Part shown: in pieces, positions 1 through 9,025 of the stretch
Layout of the letters: the number at the start of each line of letters is the position of its first letter
Position numbering within the stretch: position 1 is the stretch's first letter
Assembly (NCBI GenBank): GCA_049671305.1
Contig: JBATUR010000056.1
Location: 1 to 55,397 of the forward strand
Length of the DNA: 55,397 bases
From: CADCTM01 sp049671305
Lineage (GTDB): Bacteria > Cyanobacteriota > Cyanobacteriia > Cyanobacteriales > Coleofasciculaceae
Direction of reading: 5' to 3'
The notes under the pieces: generated by a model
What the model was told of the DNA's origin: nothing
The model's database searches: none
What the model saw: the letters and a program-made list of their open reading frames with translations, nothing else
Program-made: the position numbers and the translations under genes

Positions 1-2027
1 GTTAAAGCGACAAATAGCTGATTTCTGAGACTCACATCAGCTTCATTTGCTGCCACATTATCAAAGCCGACTACATAAACCATATCTGCCTCATTTCCCT
101 TTGCTCTGGGAACACGAGATATTGTTACTCCACCCTCCATCCAGAAGCGATCCTGGTCATGATTGGGCCATTGAGGCTTTAGTTCATTTAACTCCAAAGC
201 TGTTGGAATATAAATATCTATTTCCTGCTCCATCAGAAAATTGGCAACGGCATTTTCTAATTCTATCGCCTCAGAACTTGAGCCTAAAACAATTACAAGA
301 ATATCACGACTTGGCTTTAAGTCATCTTCTCCTAAATTATACCAAATCTTATTAGCTAAAGCTGTAAATTCTTCCTGGCGAGATTCATAAGTCTCAAACT
401 GTAATACAGGTTCTCCCCATAACTCAAGCACCGGATTGCAGGAATTTTCAGCAGGTCGATGAAGCGTAATTTTCTGACCCGGAATAAATTTTCCTGTAAC
501 TTCATAGCCAATTCTATCCCAATCAGATTTTCTAGTAATTCCTGTCAGCATTCCCTCAGAACGTAGCAAACCCATGCCAATTGCATGAGCTGCGATGAGA
601 ACTGTACCCGGAGTGCGATAACAGCGACGCATGACTTCTGATTTTTTAATGCCGCCAGTATACTGTGTGCCTTTTGTCAATAAATCACTGAGATTTTCAC
701 CAAATAATTCCCTAGCCGTTGGGACTTTTAAACTATCCAAACTTTGGGCTTCATCATATGCCCAAATCAAGCGCCGCTGCTCTGGATTATCCGGGTCAAC
801 AGGTCGTAAAGACTGATAAGCTAGCCAATAAATTGCTTGTTTGTCTTTGTACTTTAAATCATCTTCAGCAACCAAATCTTGTCCTTCATCAATTAAAATT
901 GCATCAAACATTGGCTCAATTTTAACTTCTTCAGCTAGTCGCTTGCAATGTTCAGCTAATCCTCGAATTGGCTGTCTTTCTTTCGTCTCTCCTACACCCT
1001 TGGGACGAACACCATTTAATTCACAAATTGTTTTATATAAACCCTGATGCTCCTTACTTCCCCAAGCATGAATGATTCTTAATTTATTATTGTTGGGGTC
1101 GTATTGAACCTCTCCATTTGTGAAATAACGTAACCATTTATCTACTAATTCAGTCACCAAATCGTAAAGTGTACGAGTAAAAAATACTAAAGCAATATCC
1201 CATTCAGGATGCTTTAAGTGCATATGAGCAGCTTTTTGACAAAGCAATACGGTTTTACCTGAGCCAGCAGTACCCCGTAATCTTTGCAAACCAGGCGGAA
1301 TTTCTTTACCAATATGTTCATAGTCAAGGTCTAAGTCATAAAGTTGCTCTTGCAGGGCTTCCAGTACACTAGCGCGAGTTTTGGTATTGCTAGAAACAAG
1401 AGTACGTGGTGTTTTTTTCAAAACTGGTCTACCACTAATAACTGACAACATTACTTGCCATTGTTTATCATCCAAATCTTCTCCAGGCACAGCGAGAGCT
1501 GCTTGTTTAATACGTTCTAACAAGCCAACTTTTCCTAACTGATTCTGAAAAATAATTGGTGGACAACTAGGTAGTTGATCGAAGCCTTTTTGCTGCCATT
1601 GTTCTTCGGTTATTAAAGGTAGCGCCACGATAGCTCGCCCCATAATTTTACGCCAAAGGATAGGTTCGCGATCGCAATGTGCTAGTAATGCCCTTAACTG
1701 ATGCTCTGCTTGCTCATAAGGATTAGCTTGATCGGTGTAAAAATTAGTAAGTTGCCACTGATGTCCCTCAACGGCAACAATTTGGTCAATGGTGATGGAT
1801 TTAACTTCAATTATTACTAAACTGAGTTCTCGATCAGCAATCAAAATATCAGGTTCCTTGCGGATCTTACCAACTTTTGAAAAAATTGGATAGCGCCAGT
1901 AACCAATATAATTTCTCTCCGCAAAAGCACTTTTTACCGCATCACAAACTTTTTGTTCTCCTGCTTCCCCACTTTTGCCAAGTGGTTCAGTCATAATAAA
2001 TTTTCGTCCCTGATCTTCTTTAGTCAT
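1..2027 (-). CDS. NERD-domain / superfamily 1 helicase protein (partial, 3' end off window)
   Basis: Open from an ATG at 2027 to the left edge (675 codons) with no stop. Near the N-terminus, GKSGEAGEQKV followed by EPDILIAD...VIIEVKS resembles the NERD nuclease-related domain, with the Asp and Glu-x-Lys expected of that restriction-endonuclease-like fold. Walker A GTAGSGKT lies at about residues 252-259 and a Walker B/DEAQ-type box ILIDEGQD at about 377-384. Later, ISRVPRAKGNEADMVYVVG is a UvrD-type motif V, and the sequence ends in LFVAL, just before the expected TRA of motif VI. It is probably an ATP-dependent DNA or RNA helicase fused to a nuclease-like domain, of the kind found in accessory and defence settings; that role is inferred. 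A second in-frame ATG at 1994, 11 codons on, has a purine-rich AGGGA upstream and could be the true start. Confidence 0.85.
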   Translation of the reverse strand, partial: MTKEDQGRKFIMTEPLGKSGEAGEQKVCDAVKSAFAERNYIGYWRYPIFSKVGKIRKEPDILIADRELSLVIIEVKSITIDQIVAVEGHQWQLTNFYTDQANPYEQAEHQLRALLAHCDREPILWRKIMGRAIVALPLITEEQWQQKGFDQLPSCPPIIFQNQLGKVGLLERIKQAALAVPGEDLDDKQWQVMLSVISGRPVLKKTPRTLVSSNTKTRASVLEALQEQLYDLDLDYEHIGKEIPPGLQRLRGTAGSGKTVLLCQKAAHMHLKHPEWDIALVFFTRTLYDLVTELVDKWLRYFTNGEVQYDPNNNKLRIIHAWGSKEHQGLYKTICELNGVRPKGVGETKERQPIRGLAEHCKRLAEEVKIEPMFDAILIDEGQDLVAEDDLKYKDKQAIYWLAYQSLRPVDPDNPEQRRLIWAYDEAQSLDSLKVPTARELFGENLSDLLTKGTQYTGGIKKSEVMRRCYRTPGTVLIAAHAIGMGLLRSEGMLTGITRKSDWDRIGYEVTGKFIPGQKITLHRPAENSCNPVLELWGEPVLQFETYESRQEEFTALANKIWYNLGEDDLKPSRDILVIVLGSSSEAIELENAVANFLMEQEIDIYIPTALELNELKPQWPNHDQDRFWMEGGVTISRVPRAKGNEADMVYVVGFDNVAANEADVSLRNQLFVAL

Positions 2028-2244
2028 AGCCCTTAATTGATGCCCGTAATGATTAAGTTGTTTACAGAGTTTACGGTGAGCCTGTAGAACAGTAAATCTT
2101 TTGTGTAATACAGTGATAACATTGAGTAACTGCCAAACACTAGGGCAAATCTACGGAATGCCTGATTTAAACACACAATCAATTCAGTAGATACATCATG
2201 TTAATTTTAAAAAGCTTGTGTTATGGCAATCCGACCAATAATAA

Positions 2245-2273
2245 ATCCCCGCCTTCTTAAAGAAGACGGGGAT
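2245..2273. repeat. Palindromic hairpin element, copy 1
   Basis: Arms ATCCCCGCCTTCTT and AGAAGACGGGGAT pair with one mismatch around a few A residues. The same core (CCGACTTCTT facing AAGAAGTCGG) occurs at 5139, 19935 and 55173. It lies between the start of the NERD/helicase gene and the end of the kinase-like gene. It could act as a transcription stop, but no long T-run follows. Confidence 0.8.
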
Positions 2274-2314
2274 CTGATCAATTTGGCTTAATTATTAGCA
2301 ATAACTAATTGCAA

Positions 2315-3226
2315 CTAATCAATAATTTGTTCCATCATGCGGTTAGCTTGCGAAGCATATCCACCCCCAAACAAATTAAAATGATTGAGGATATGATAAA
2401 GGTTATAAAGGGTTTTTCGTCGCTTATAACCCTCTTCCATTGCACAAATATCGTGATAGCCGCGATAGAAAGCATTTGGGAAACCACCAAAAAGTTCCGT
2501 CATTGCCAAATCAACTTCGCGATCGCCTATATACGCCGCTGGATCAAAAATCACCGGTTCTCCTGACATGGTAATTCCCGCATTACCGCCCCACAAATCA
2601 CCATGCACCACCGAAGGTTGAGGCTGATGATTTAATAGTTTCAGCACCGCTGCCATGACTTTTGCCTCTAAGGGAAAATGACCACCACGACGCCGCGCCA
2701 ACTTAAATTGATAACCCAAACGATACTCGGCAAAAAACTCTGCCCAATTCGATGTCCAAGTATTAATTTGTGGCGTTGAACCAATAGTATTATTGACATC
2801 CCAGCCAAACTTATTTTGAGTGTCTTCCCTTATTAACTCTGAATTAGAAGAAGTCGAACTTGAGAAGGGATGCCAACAATGCATAGCCGCCAGTTGACTT
2901 CCCAAAGCTTCCCAAGACTGCGTATTATTGCCACTACCCAACTCCAGCCACTCCAAGACAATGTAGGCATATTCAACAGCCGTACCAACACAAATCGGTT
3001 TTGGCACACGAATTGTCTTAGTAGCCAGCATTTGCCTCAAACCCAACGCCTCAGCTTCAAACATCTCTAGTTTTGATGCTTGATTGAATTTGACAAAGTA
3101 AGTACCGGTATTACCAATGACAGCATAACCTTGATTAATACAGCCGCCAGCAACAGACTGACGTTGATTAATTTCAAAGGTTTTACCAGTGACTTCGCTG
3201 ATGTGGCTGGCAATTTGTGTCCACAT
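2315..3226 (-). CDS. Fructosamine kinase family protein
   Basis: This 303-residue protein is the usual length for the fructosamine/ketosamine-3-kinase family, a branch of the aminoglycoside-phosphotransferase fold. The catalytic loop VHGDLWGGN places the Asp at residue 210, and the metal-binding Asp is in VIFDPAAYIGDRE (about D228). An ATP-binding lobe with YFVKFN and EAEALGLRQM precedes it. Family members phosphorylate sugar amines (ribulosamine or fructosamine adducts) on proteins so that they break down, a repair role in the cytosol. Only 2 nt separate its start from the upstream M16 peptidase stop, so the two are almost certainly cotranscribed. Its substrate in this organism cannot be read from the sequence. 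Confidence 0.9.
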   Translation of the reverse strand: MWTQIASHISEVTGKTFEINQRQSVAGGCINQGYAVIGNTGTYFVKFNQASKLEMFEAEALGLRQMLATKTIRVPKPICVGTAVEYAYIVLEWLELGSGNNTQSWEALGSQLAAMHCWHPFSSSTSSNSELIREDTQNKFGWDVNNTIGSTPQINTWTSNWAEFFAEYRLGYQFKLARRRGGHFPLEAKVMAAVLKLLNHQPQPSVVHGDLWGGNAGITMSGEPVIFDPAAYIGDREVDLAMTELFGGFPNAFYRGYHDICAMEEGYKRRKTLYNLYHILNHFNLFGGGYASQANRMMEQIID

Positions 3227-3228
3227 AA

Positions 3229-4518
3229 TTAACTGTTAGCAGGTTTGATGGTAACGATACCATAAGCTTCTGAAGAGAGATACTTTTGGGCAGCATTTTG
3301 AATGTCAGATGCTTCAATTGCTTGAATACGCTTCGGATAGTTTAAAGCCGGAGTCAAATCACCAAGTTGGCACTGATAATAACCATATAAACCGGTGCGA
3401 TCGCTTGGTTTTTCATTACCAAAAATAAAACGATTAGCAACTTGCGTGCGAATGCGAGCAATATCAGTTTCTGCAACTAATTCTGTCTGAAACCTGTGGA
3501 TATGTTGAGCGATCGCTTCTTCCACCACAGCCAAATTTTCTGTCGGCAACTGTGCAGAAATATAAAACACTCCCTGCAAACGTTGTGTCATATTACTCAC
3601 CCCAATATGATTAACCAACTGCCGTTCTTCACGCAAATCACGCACCAAACGCGACATCCGCCCTTGACCTAAAATTACCGCTAAAACATCCAACCCATAA
3701 GTCTCTTCCAACTGCATCATTCCAGGCACACGCCACACCATAACCAAGCGGGCTTGCTGCAAGGTTTCATCAACATATTCGCGGCGTACAATTTCTGAAA
3801 AAGCCGGTTCAGGAGCAAAATTTAAGGGCAATTGTGCTTCTACTTGCTGACTGTTGCTACCTGCTTTTGTAAAGCCATCAACAACAATTTCAATTAATTC
3901 CTCAACTGGCAAATTACCCACTGCCACCGCCGTAATTGACTGCGGTTGATACCATTTTTGATGAAAATCACGCATCTGTTGAGCTTTAAGCTGCTCAATT
4001 ACGGAAGCCGGTCCCAACACCTGACGACGATAAGGCAACTGCTCAAACGTCGTCTCAATTGTACGCCGAAAAGTCCGACGCTGAGGACTATCATTACTAC
4101 GGCGAATTTCTTCCAAAATAACCGATCGCTCTCGTTCAAAAGCATCATCAGGAATTGCCGCATTCAGCACAACTTCTAGTTGCAAGGGTGCCAATTGTGC
4201 AAAATCTTGAGGCGCTGTTGTGATGTAATAATGCGTATAATCATGACTAGTCGCCGCATTCATCACCGCCCCTCTCTGCTCAATCAACCGCTCAAACTCA
4301 CCACTTTGCAAGCTTTGCGTTCCCTTAAAGACCATGTGCTCCAAATAGTGAGCCATACCGTTAATCTCATCCGCTTCTCTAGCAGAACCAACATTAATCC
4401 AGACATTCAGGTTAACGGCATCAACGGGCATCTGCTCCGCTACGATAGTTAAACCATTCGGTAATTTTTTAATTGTCGGGGCATTGAGCGGAGGAGTTTT
4501 GAGCAGTGTTGAGGTCAT
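3229..4518 (-). CDS. M16 family zinc metallopeptidase (processing-peptidase-like)
   Basis: At 429 residues this is a single-unit M16B peptidase like the mitochondrial processing peptidase subunits. The inverted zinc motif HYLEH is at residues 57-61 and a downstream ERERSVILEEI supplies the likely third Glu ligand. It is therefore expected to be catalytically active rather than a substrate-binding partner. The C-terminal half carries the usual YGYYQCQLGD region. No signal peptide is seen, so it is probably cytosolic or periplasm-facing by an unknown route. It is the first gene of a pair with the fructosamine-kinase-like gene. Confidence 0.92.
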   Translation of the reverse strand: MTSTLLKTPPLNAPTIKKLPNGLTIVAEQMPVDAVNLNVWINVGSAREADEINGMAHYLEHMVFKGTQSLQSGEFERLIEQRGAVMNAATSHDYTHYYITTAPQDFAQLAPLQLEVVLNAAIPDDAFERERSVILEEIRRSNDSPQRRTFRRTIETTFEQLPYRRQVLGPASVIEQLKAQQMRDFHQKWYQPQSITAVAVGNLPVEELIEIVVDGFTKAGSNSQQVEAQLPLNFAPEPAFSEIVRREYVDETLQQARLVMVWRVPGMMQLEETYGLDVLAVILGQGRMSRLVRDLREERQLVNHIGVSNMTQRLQGVFYISAQLPTENLAVVEEAIAQHIHRFQTELVAETDIARIRTQVANRFIFGNEKPSDRTGLYGYYQCQLGDLTPALNYPKRIQAIEASDIQNAAQKYLSSEAYGIVTIKPANS

Positions 4519-4904
4519 TTTTTATATGCTTTTTTGCCATTACCTTTCTATCTTAGTAATCTAATTATCAAATCTGGTTTGTTTTGAGCGCTGGAAACTA
4601 TGACTTTTGTCAGGGGAAGTGCCAGATATCAGTCGTAATCTAGTTTACAACCCACATTTTGCCTGCTTGAGCGGACTTCTTGCACAAGTTGCTGACTTTT
4701 CTGCCTACCGTCACTGCCTAACAAAAAGCAAAACTTGTACCACTTAGCAGACTGTCCCCAAAAAGTCTGGGCTAACCTACAAAAACTCAGCACTTTCTTA
4801 CTCCAATTAATAGTCAGCATTAACAAGTTGCATAGTCTTGTTTTGAACTTAAAAACTTTTTTCTACTGTTGAAGTATCAACAATTAATCGCTTTAAGAAA
4901 AACC
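4519..4904. other. Intergenic region with divergent start sites
   Basis: This 386-nt stretch separates the divergent M16 peptidase and small membrane protein genes and should hold both promoters. A small hairpin (CAGACT at about 4749 facing AGTCTG) is visible. A 65-codon open frame on the minus strand has no recognisable product and no good ribosome site, so it is not called. Confidence 0.4.
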
Positions 4905-5108
4905 ATGACACCTATTGAATTTTTAGCCGCAGTACCAATTGTCGCTTTCATTAGTTTTATTTGGGGCGCATTACAAACTGAAGAAGTTAATGCCACCGCC
5001 TACAAAGAAGTGAAACCTCACTTATGGGTTGAAACAAAAACCAAAGTCAAAAAGCCCGTATATCCAAATATTTCTGACCCTGTTTTGCCGGATAAACAGA
5101 CGAAATAA
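4905..5108 (+). CDS. Small single-span membrane protein, unrecognised
   Basis: A 67-residue protein from the ATG at 4905; a TTG 12 codons earlier (4869) is possible but the ATG gives a sensible N-terminus. Residues about 5-25 (FLAAVPIVAFISFIWGAL) form one membrane span, followed by a Lys-rich, Pro-rich tail of about 40 residues. I do not recognise the family. Size and layout resemble small thylakoid or plasma-membrane proteins of cyanobacteria, which is only an impression. It is followed by a perfect palindrome that could end its transcript. Confidence 0.6.
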   Translation: MTPIEFLAAVPIVAFISFIWGALQTEEVNATAYKEVKPHLWVETKTKVKKPVYPNISDPVLPDKQTK

Positions 5109-5138
5109 ACTTAGCTTGGCTATCCCCGGCTTTTTATT

Positions 5139-5172
5139 AGAACCCCGACTTCTTCTCTGAAGTCGGGGTTCT
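5139..5172. repeat. Palindromic hairpin element, copy 2
   Basis: Perfect 14-bp arms AGAACCCCGACTTC and GAAGTCGGGGTTCT with a 6-nt loop. The inner part matches copies at 2245, 19935 and 55173; the outer part differs but remains paired. It sits between the small membrane protein gene and crtD, on the same strand as both. Confidence 0.85.
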
Positions 5173-5244
5173 GGGTTGCACGAAAAACCTCTGATTTAGA
5201 TTAAAATTATAATTAAGTAAGTTTAAGAAATATAAAGCTAAGTC

Positions 5245-6762
5245 ATGCCAAGCAGTCACGGCGCAAATAAATCTCGCGTAGTTGTCATTGGCGCAGGAAT
5301 TGGCGGTCTTACTGCTGCGGCACTCCTAGCGCGTCGAGGTTATCAAGTATTAGTACTTGACCAAGCGCTAGTGCCGGGGGGCTGTGCTTCTACCTTCAAG
5401 CGTCGTGGCTTTACGTTTGATGTAGGCGCGACTCAGGTGGCGGGTTTGGAAGCTGGTGGCATTCACAAGCGGATTTTTGATGAATTAGAAGTTGAACTTC
5501 CCCCAGCAACGCCCTGTGATCCAGCTTGCGCGGTAGTTTTGCCTGGTGAAACTGAACCAATCAATGTTTGGCGCGACCCCCAAAAATGGCAAGAAGAAAG
5601 AATGCGGCAGTTTCCTGGCAGCGAACCATTTTGGCAACTTTTGGCGACTTTATTTGCTGCTAGCTGGAAGTTTCAAGGGCGTGATCCGGTGTTGCCTCCC
5701 CGCAATTTGTGGGACTTGTGGCAGTTGGCGTCTTCGGTTCGTCCTGATACTTTAGTAACTTTGCCCTTTACTTTGATGACGGTGGGGGATGCTTTGCGGT
5801 TATATGGACTATTTGAAAATCAGCGTTTGAGGACGTTTCTTGATTTGCAACTGAAGCTATATTCTCAGGTGAATGCAGATCAAACGGCTTTGCTGTATGC
5901 GGCGACTGCGTTGGGTGTTTCGACTGAACCGCAGGGGTTATTTCATCTTAAGGGTAGTATGCAGGTATTAAGCGATCGCTTAGTGGAAGCACTCTTAAAA
6001 TACGGCGGCAAACTCTTGATGCGCCATAGCGTTGAACAAATTGGCATATCAGGCAACCAAGCAGCAAGTGTGACGATTCGTAATCAAAAAACAGCAGAAG
6101 TTTGGACAGAAACGGCAGATCATGTTGTTGCTAATGTAACTGTGCAAAACTTAGTTAAACTATTAGGAGAAAATGCACCTGCGGGTTATCAAAAACGAGT
6201 TGAGAAATTACCGCCAGCATCAGGCGCTTTTGTAATTTATTTGGGTGTTGACCAAAGTGCAATTCCGGCTGGATGTCCGCCGCATTTACAGTTTCTTTAT
6301 GATTATGATGGCGAAATTGGCGAGAATAATTCGCTTTTTGTTTCTGTTAGTCATCCTGGAGATGGTCGCGCCCCGGAGGGAAAGGCAACTATTATTGCTT
6401 CTTCGTTTACTAATGCCGAGATGTGGTGGCAGGGTGACAAGTCAGATTATGACAAACTTAAGCAAAAATATACAGAAGAAGCGATCGCACGTCTTAATCA
6501 ATACTTCTACTTAAAGCCGGAAACGATCATCCATACTGAAACTGCAACACCACGCACTTTTGCACATTATACGGGGCGTGAGTTGGGTGTTGTTGGTGGT
6601 ATTGGTCAACGAGTGCCAACTTTTGGTCCGTTTGGTTTTGCAACTCGCACACCAATTAAGCATTTATGGTTAGTGGGAGACTCAACTCATCCCGGTGAGG
6701 GGACGGCGGGTGTCAGTTATTCGGCACTTACCGCCGTGCGACAAATTGAGGTAGATTCTTAA
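5245..6762 (+). CDS. crtD: Carotenoid C-3',4' desaturase (CrtD type)
   Basis: A 505-residue FAD-dependent carotenoid desaturase. The dinucleotide fold VVVIGAGIGGLTAAALLARR is at about residues 12-31, followed by PGGCASTFKRRGFTFDVGAT. The C-terminal FAD box HLWLVGDSTHPGEGTAGVSY is typical of the phytoene-desaturase/CrtISO superfamily. The closest group I can place it in is cyanobacterial CrtD, which introduces the 3',4' double bond in myxoxanthophyll synthesis at the membrane. CrtISO (CrtH) and other amine-oxidase-like desaturases are the alternative. The ATG follows an AT-rich leader with no strong ribosome site. It converges with the porin gene. Confidence 0.82.
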   Translation: MPSSHGANKSRVVVIGAGIGGLTAAALLARRGYQVLVLDQALVPGGCASTFKRRGFTFDVGATQVAGLEAGGIHKRIFDELEVELPPATPCDPACAVVLPGETEPINVWRDPQKWQEERMRQFPGSEPFWQLLATLFAASWKFQGRDPVLPPRNLWDLWQLASSVRPDTLVTLPFTLMTVGDALRLYGLFENQRLRTFLDLQLKLYSQVNADQTALLYAATALGVSTEPQGLFHLKGSMQVLSDRLVEALLKYGGKLLMRHSVEQIGISGNQAASVTIRNQKTAEVWTETADHVVANVTVQNLVKLLGENAPAGYQKRVEKLPPASGAFVIYLGVDQSAIPAGCPPHLQFLYDYDGEIGENNSLFVSVSHPGDGRAPEGKATIIASSFTNAEMWWQGDKSDYDKLKQKYTEEAIARLNQYFYLKPETIIHTETATPRTFAHYTGRELGVVGGIGQRVPTFGPFGFATRTPIKHLWLVGDSTHPGEGTAGVSYSALTAVRQIEVDS

Positions 6763-6823
6763 TTGTGCTTTGGGTTTATGGTAAGGAAACGATGATACTG
6801 TGTCCTTACCTTGTCGATGCAAC

Positions 6824-8698
6824 TTAAAAAGTGAAAGTTGTTCTGAGCGTACCAATAACCGCATCTGAGTTACGATCGCTTTGATTCGGCGCAGTCACCC
6901 AAATCACCCCTGGCGTAACCGAGATATTATTATTCAGCTTGTACTTATAAAAGGCTTCAAAATGCCAAACGTTGTCACGACTGAAACCTCCAGTTGGACG
7001 AATGCCAGGACTCAAACCTCTGAGAGTTGGTTCAACGCCGGCAAACAGCCCCAAAACATTACCTTGCTTACCCAAGTCAGAAAAAGCAACTCCACCACCA
7101 TAAGTCCAAATATCAGCTTTTCCTTGACCAATCAAAATGGCATCAGTATAAGACCCAAAACCACTCAGTGAAATATTGTCGGTTAAACGGAAAGCGGCTT
7201 CTACTCCGTAGGAGTTAGTTACTACAGGTGTTTGGGGTCGTAAACCTCTCGAAAATAGAGATACAAATGTACTGGGATTGTTTGCCAAAGTAGAACCGAC
7301 TACACCAAAACCATTGGAAAAACTACTATTAGCCTGGTTAATGACTGCCCGCCCACTTTCTCCATTATCGAAAATCGCCGTACCAGCGTTATGGTATCCG
7401 TGGACATAAGTTGCACCAATCCCAAAGCGATCGCCTACATTAACATTAAGCTGCCCTAAGGCGGCAAAATTGCCATCAAAAAGCCCTGCTTTCTCATTTG
7501 GATCATTCGCGCCAAAACTTCTCGACCCAGCTAAATAACCGACAGTTAGGGTACTTGGTCCTAAAATACTCGTTAGTGGACCGACGCCAAAACTAACTGC
7601 AGCACCCGCACCGCCGCCAATACGATAGATGGGGCTTTGGGAAGCTAAGGTAGAAAGGGCGCCATTACCTCCATCATCGCCGTCATTAAAGTAAGGATTG
7701 AGGACAGGGGCATAGTCAACATGACGACCGCCGGTGGCAAAAAGCGCTACTTTTGAGCTACCAAAGTTGAAGTTATATGCCAACTTATCTAAACCAATAT
7801 TGTTGTTGGTTCTGCCGCCGACATCAAAAGTCTGTTGTCCTTCACTTAATGAGAAGCTGCCACCTGTAGCTAGGTTTGTTCTTGTGCTCAAGAAATTACC
7901 ATTACCTGCAGCAATTCGCGTAATTAAGCGGTCTTTTCCATTAAAGCTGGTATTAAAGGTCAGCCGCACTCGGTCTTGTAATACGGTGTTGTTAGAAATT
8001 GGTTGATTAAATTCATCTGTTAGGGCAAAGATCGCTTCTCCTTGCAGTTTGGTTGTTGTGGAGAATTGATGGTTTTCTAAGAAGGCAGTCCGGCTCTCAA
8101 GTTTATCTACTCGTGCGCCTAAAGTCGTCAATTCGGTTCTGAATTCACTAACTAGACGCTGTAAGGTTTCTAAGTCTTGTTTCCGTACAAAGTCGGCTGT
8201 ACTAGTTTGAATTAATCGCTCTACTTGGTTTAAGCAAGCATTTAATCCTGCGGCAAATTCAAAACGGCTGGTGGCGCGGTTGCCTCGGAAAGTGCCATCT
8301 GGGTATCCGGCAATGCAACCATAGCGTTCTACAAGGCTTCGCAAGGCTTCAAATGCCCAGTCTCCTGGTGAAACGTCCCGCAGTTGAGAAACGTTGGTGA
8401 CTTGATCCATCGGGTTATGATCAACGTTTTCGTTAGGATTGGTTTCAATTGGATTAACTGTATTATTTGGTGCGGTTAGTTGATTTTGGTTTGGCGCTTC
8501 TGCTAGGTTAGTTTTAGTGACTTGAGGCTGTGTTGAGGCGATGGTTTCGGGAATGGTTTCAGTAATTTCTGATGATGCCAGATCTTTGGCAGAAACGGTA
8601 GATGCTGCAAGTAATAGCGTTGTTCCTAGAAAAGCTGGGAGAATTAAGATTGCATCCCAAGTAATTTTAAACATTGTCGATGCTGCCCTATTAAACAT
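6824..8698 (-). CDS. SLH-domain iron uptake porin (OprB family)
   Basis: A 624-residue outer-membrane protein. A hydrophobic signal segment (ILILPAFLGTTLLLAAS) near the N-terminus is followed by a low-complexity Thr/Asn/Pro stretch. An SLH domain follows (about residues 100-165; DVSPGDWAFEALRSLVERY, GYPDGTFRGNRATSRFEFA), which anchors such porins to peptidoglycan-linked glycan. A short coiled coil (about 165-210) comes next, then a long OprB-type beta-barrel ending in aromatic TLRTTFTF. Cyanobacterial relatives are porins linked to iron or other inorganic-ion uptake. A second in-frame ATG at 8674, better placed before the signal peptide and with an upstream AGGG, may be the real start. Confidence 0.9.
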   Translation of the reverse strand: MFNRAASTMFKITWDAILILPAFLGTTLLLAASTVSAKDLASSEITETIPETIASTQPQVTKTNLAEAPNQNQLTAPNNTVNPIETNPNENVDHNPMDQVTNVSQLRDVSPGDWAFEALRSLVERYGCIAGYPDGTFRGNRATSRFEFAAGLNACLNQVERLIQTSTADFVRKQDLETLQRLVSEFRTELTTLGARVDKLESRTAFLENHQFSTTTKLQGEAIFALTDEFNQPISNNTVLQDRVRLTFNTSFNGKDRLITRIAAGNGNFLSTRTNLATGGSFSLSEGQQTFDVGGRTNNNIGLDKLAYNFNFGSSKVALFATGGRHVDYAPVLNPYFNDGDDGGNGALSTLASQSPIYRIGGGAGAAVSFGVGPLTSILGPSTLTVGYLAGSRSFGANDPNEKAGLFDGNFAALGQLNVNVGDRFGIGATYVHGYHNAGTAIFDNGESGRAVINQANSSFSNGFGVVGSTLANNPSTFVSLFSRGLRPQTPVVTNSYGVEAAFRLTDNISLSGFGSYTDAILIGQGKADIWTYGGGVAFSDLGKQGNVLGLFAGVEPTLRGLSPGIRPTGGFSRDNVWHFEAFYKYKLNNNISVTPGVIWVTAPNQSDRNSDAVIGTLRTTFTF

Positions 8699-9025
8699 TT
8701 TTTGTAGATTACGCTTGTGATGTCTGGAAAAGTCAAAAATTTAAGAAACTTATTGCTATATTTCTCCTTTGAAGATTTGGTATTTGACGCTATGAAGAAG
8801 AAATGACAAGATTCACCTAGGCGATCGCTCAACTCCTCAGACAAAAATACCCTGACTTTTGACCTTTTCGGCAAGGCGATCGCTGTAGTTCGGTTTATTC
8901 TCAAACAAAATTTTAAGGATTGTATAAATTGTTACCAAAAAACGCCCTCTCTCTTTCCTTACTAGATGACAATAGAGAGTAGCGGCAACCGTTGTGTTTT
9001 TGTCAGAAAGAACGGAGACTGACCG
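8699..9025. other. Divergent promoter region between porin and large helicase gene
   Basis: A 327-nt region between two outward-facing genes. It holds two HIP1-like GCGATCGC sites (near 8821 and 8876) and AT-rich tracts. The helicase gene has GGAG about 11 nt before its ATG. Open frames on the minus strand here overlap the porin start and encode nothing recognisable. Confidence 0.4.

Noticed and set aside
4629..4826. 65-codon minus-strand frame in the gap before the small membrane protein
   Set aside because: No recognisable domain, no ribosome site, and unusual composition; likely chance in a promoter region.
8644..8904. 86-codon minus-strand frame over the porin start
   Set aside because: Overlaps the porin signal-peptide region in another frame and has no recognisable product.
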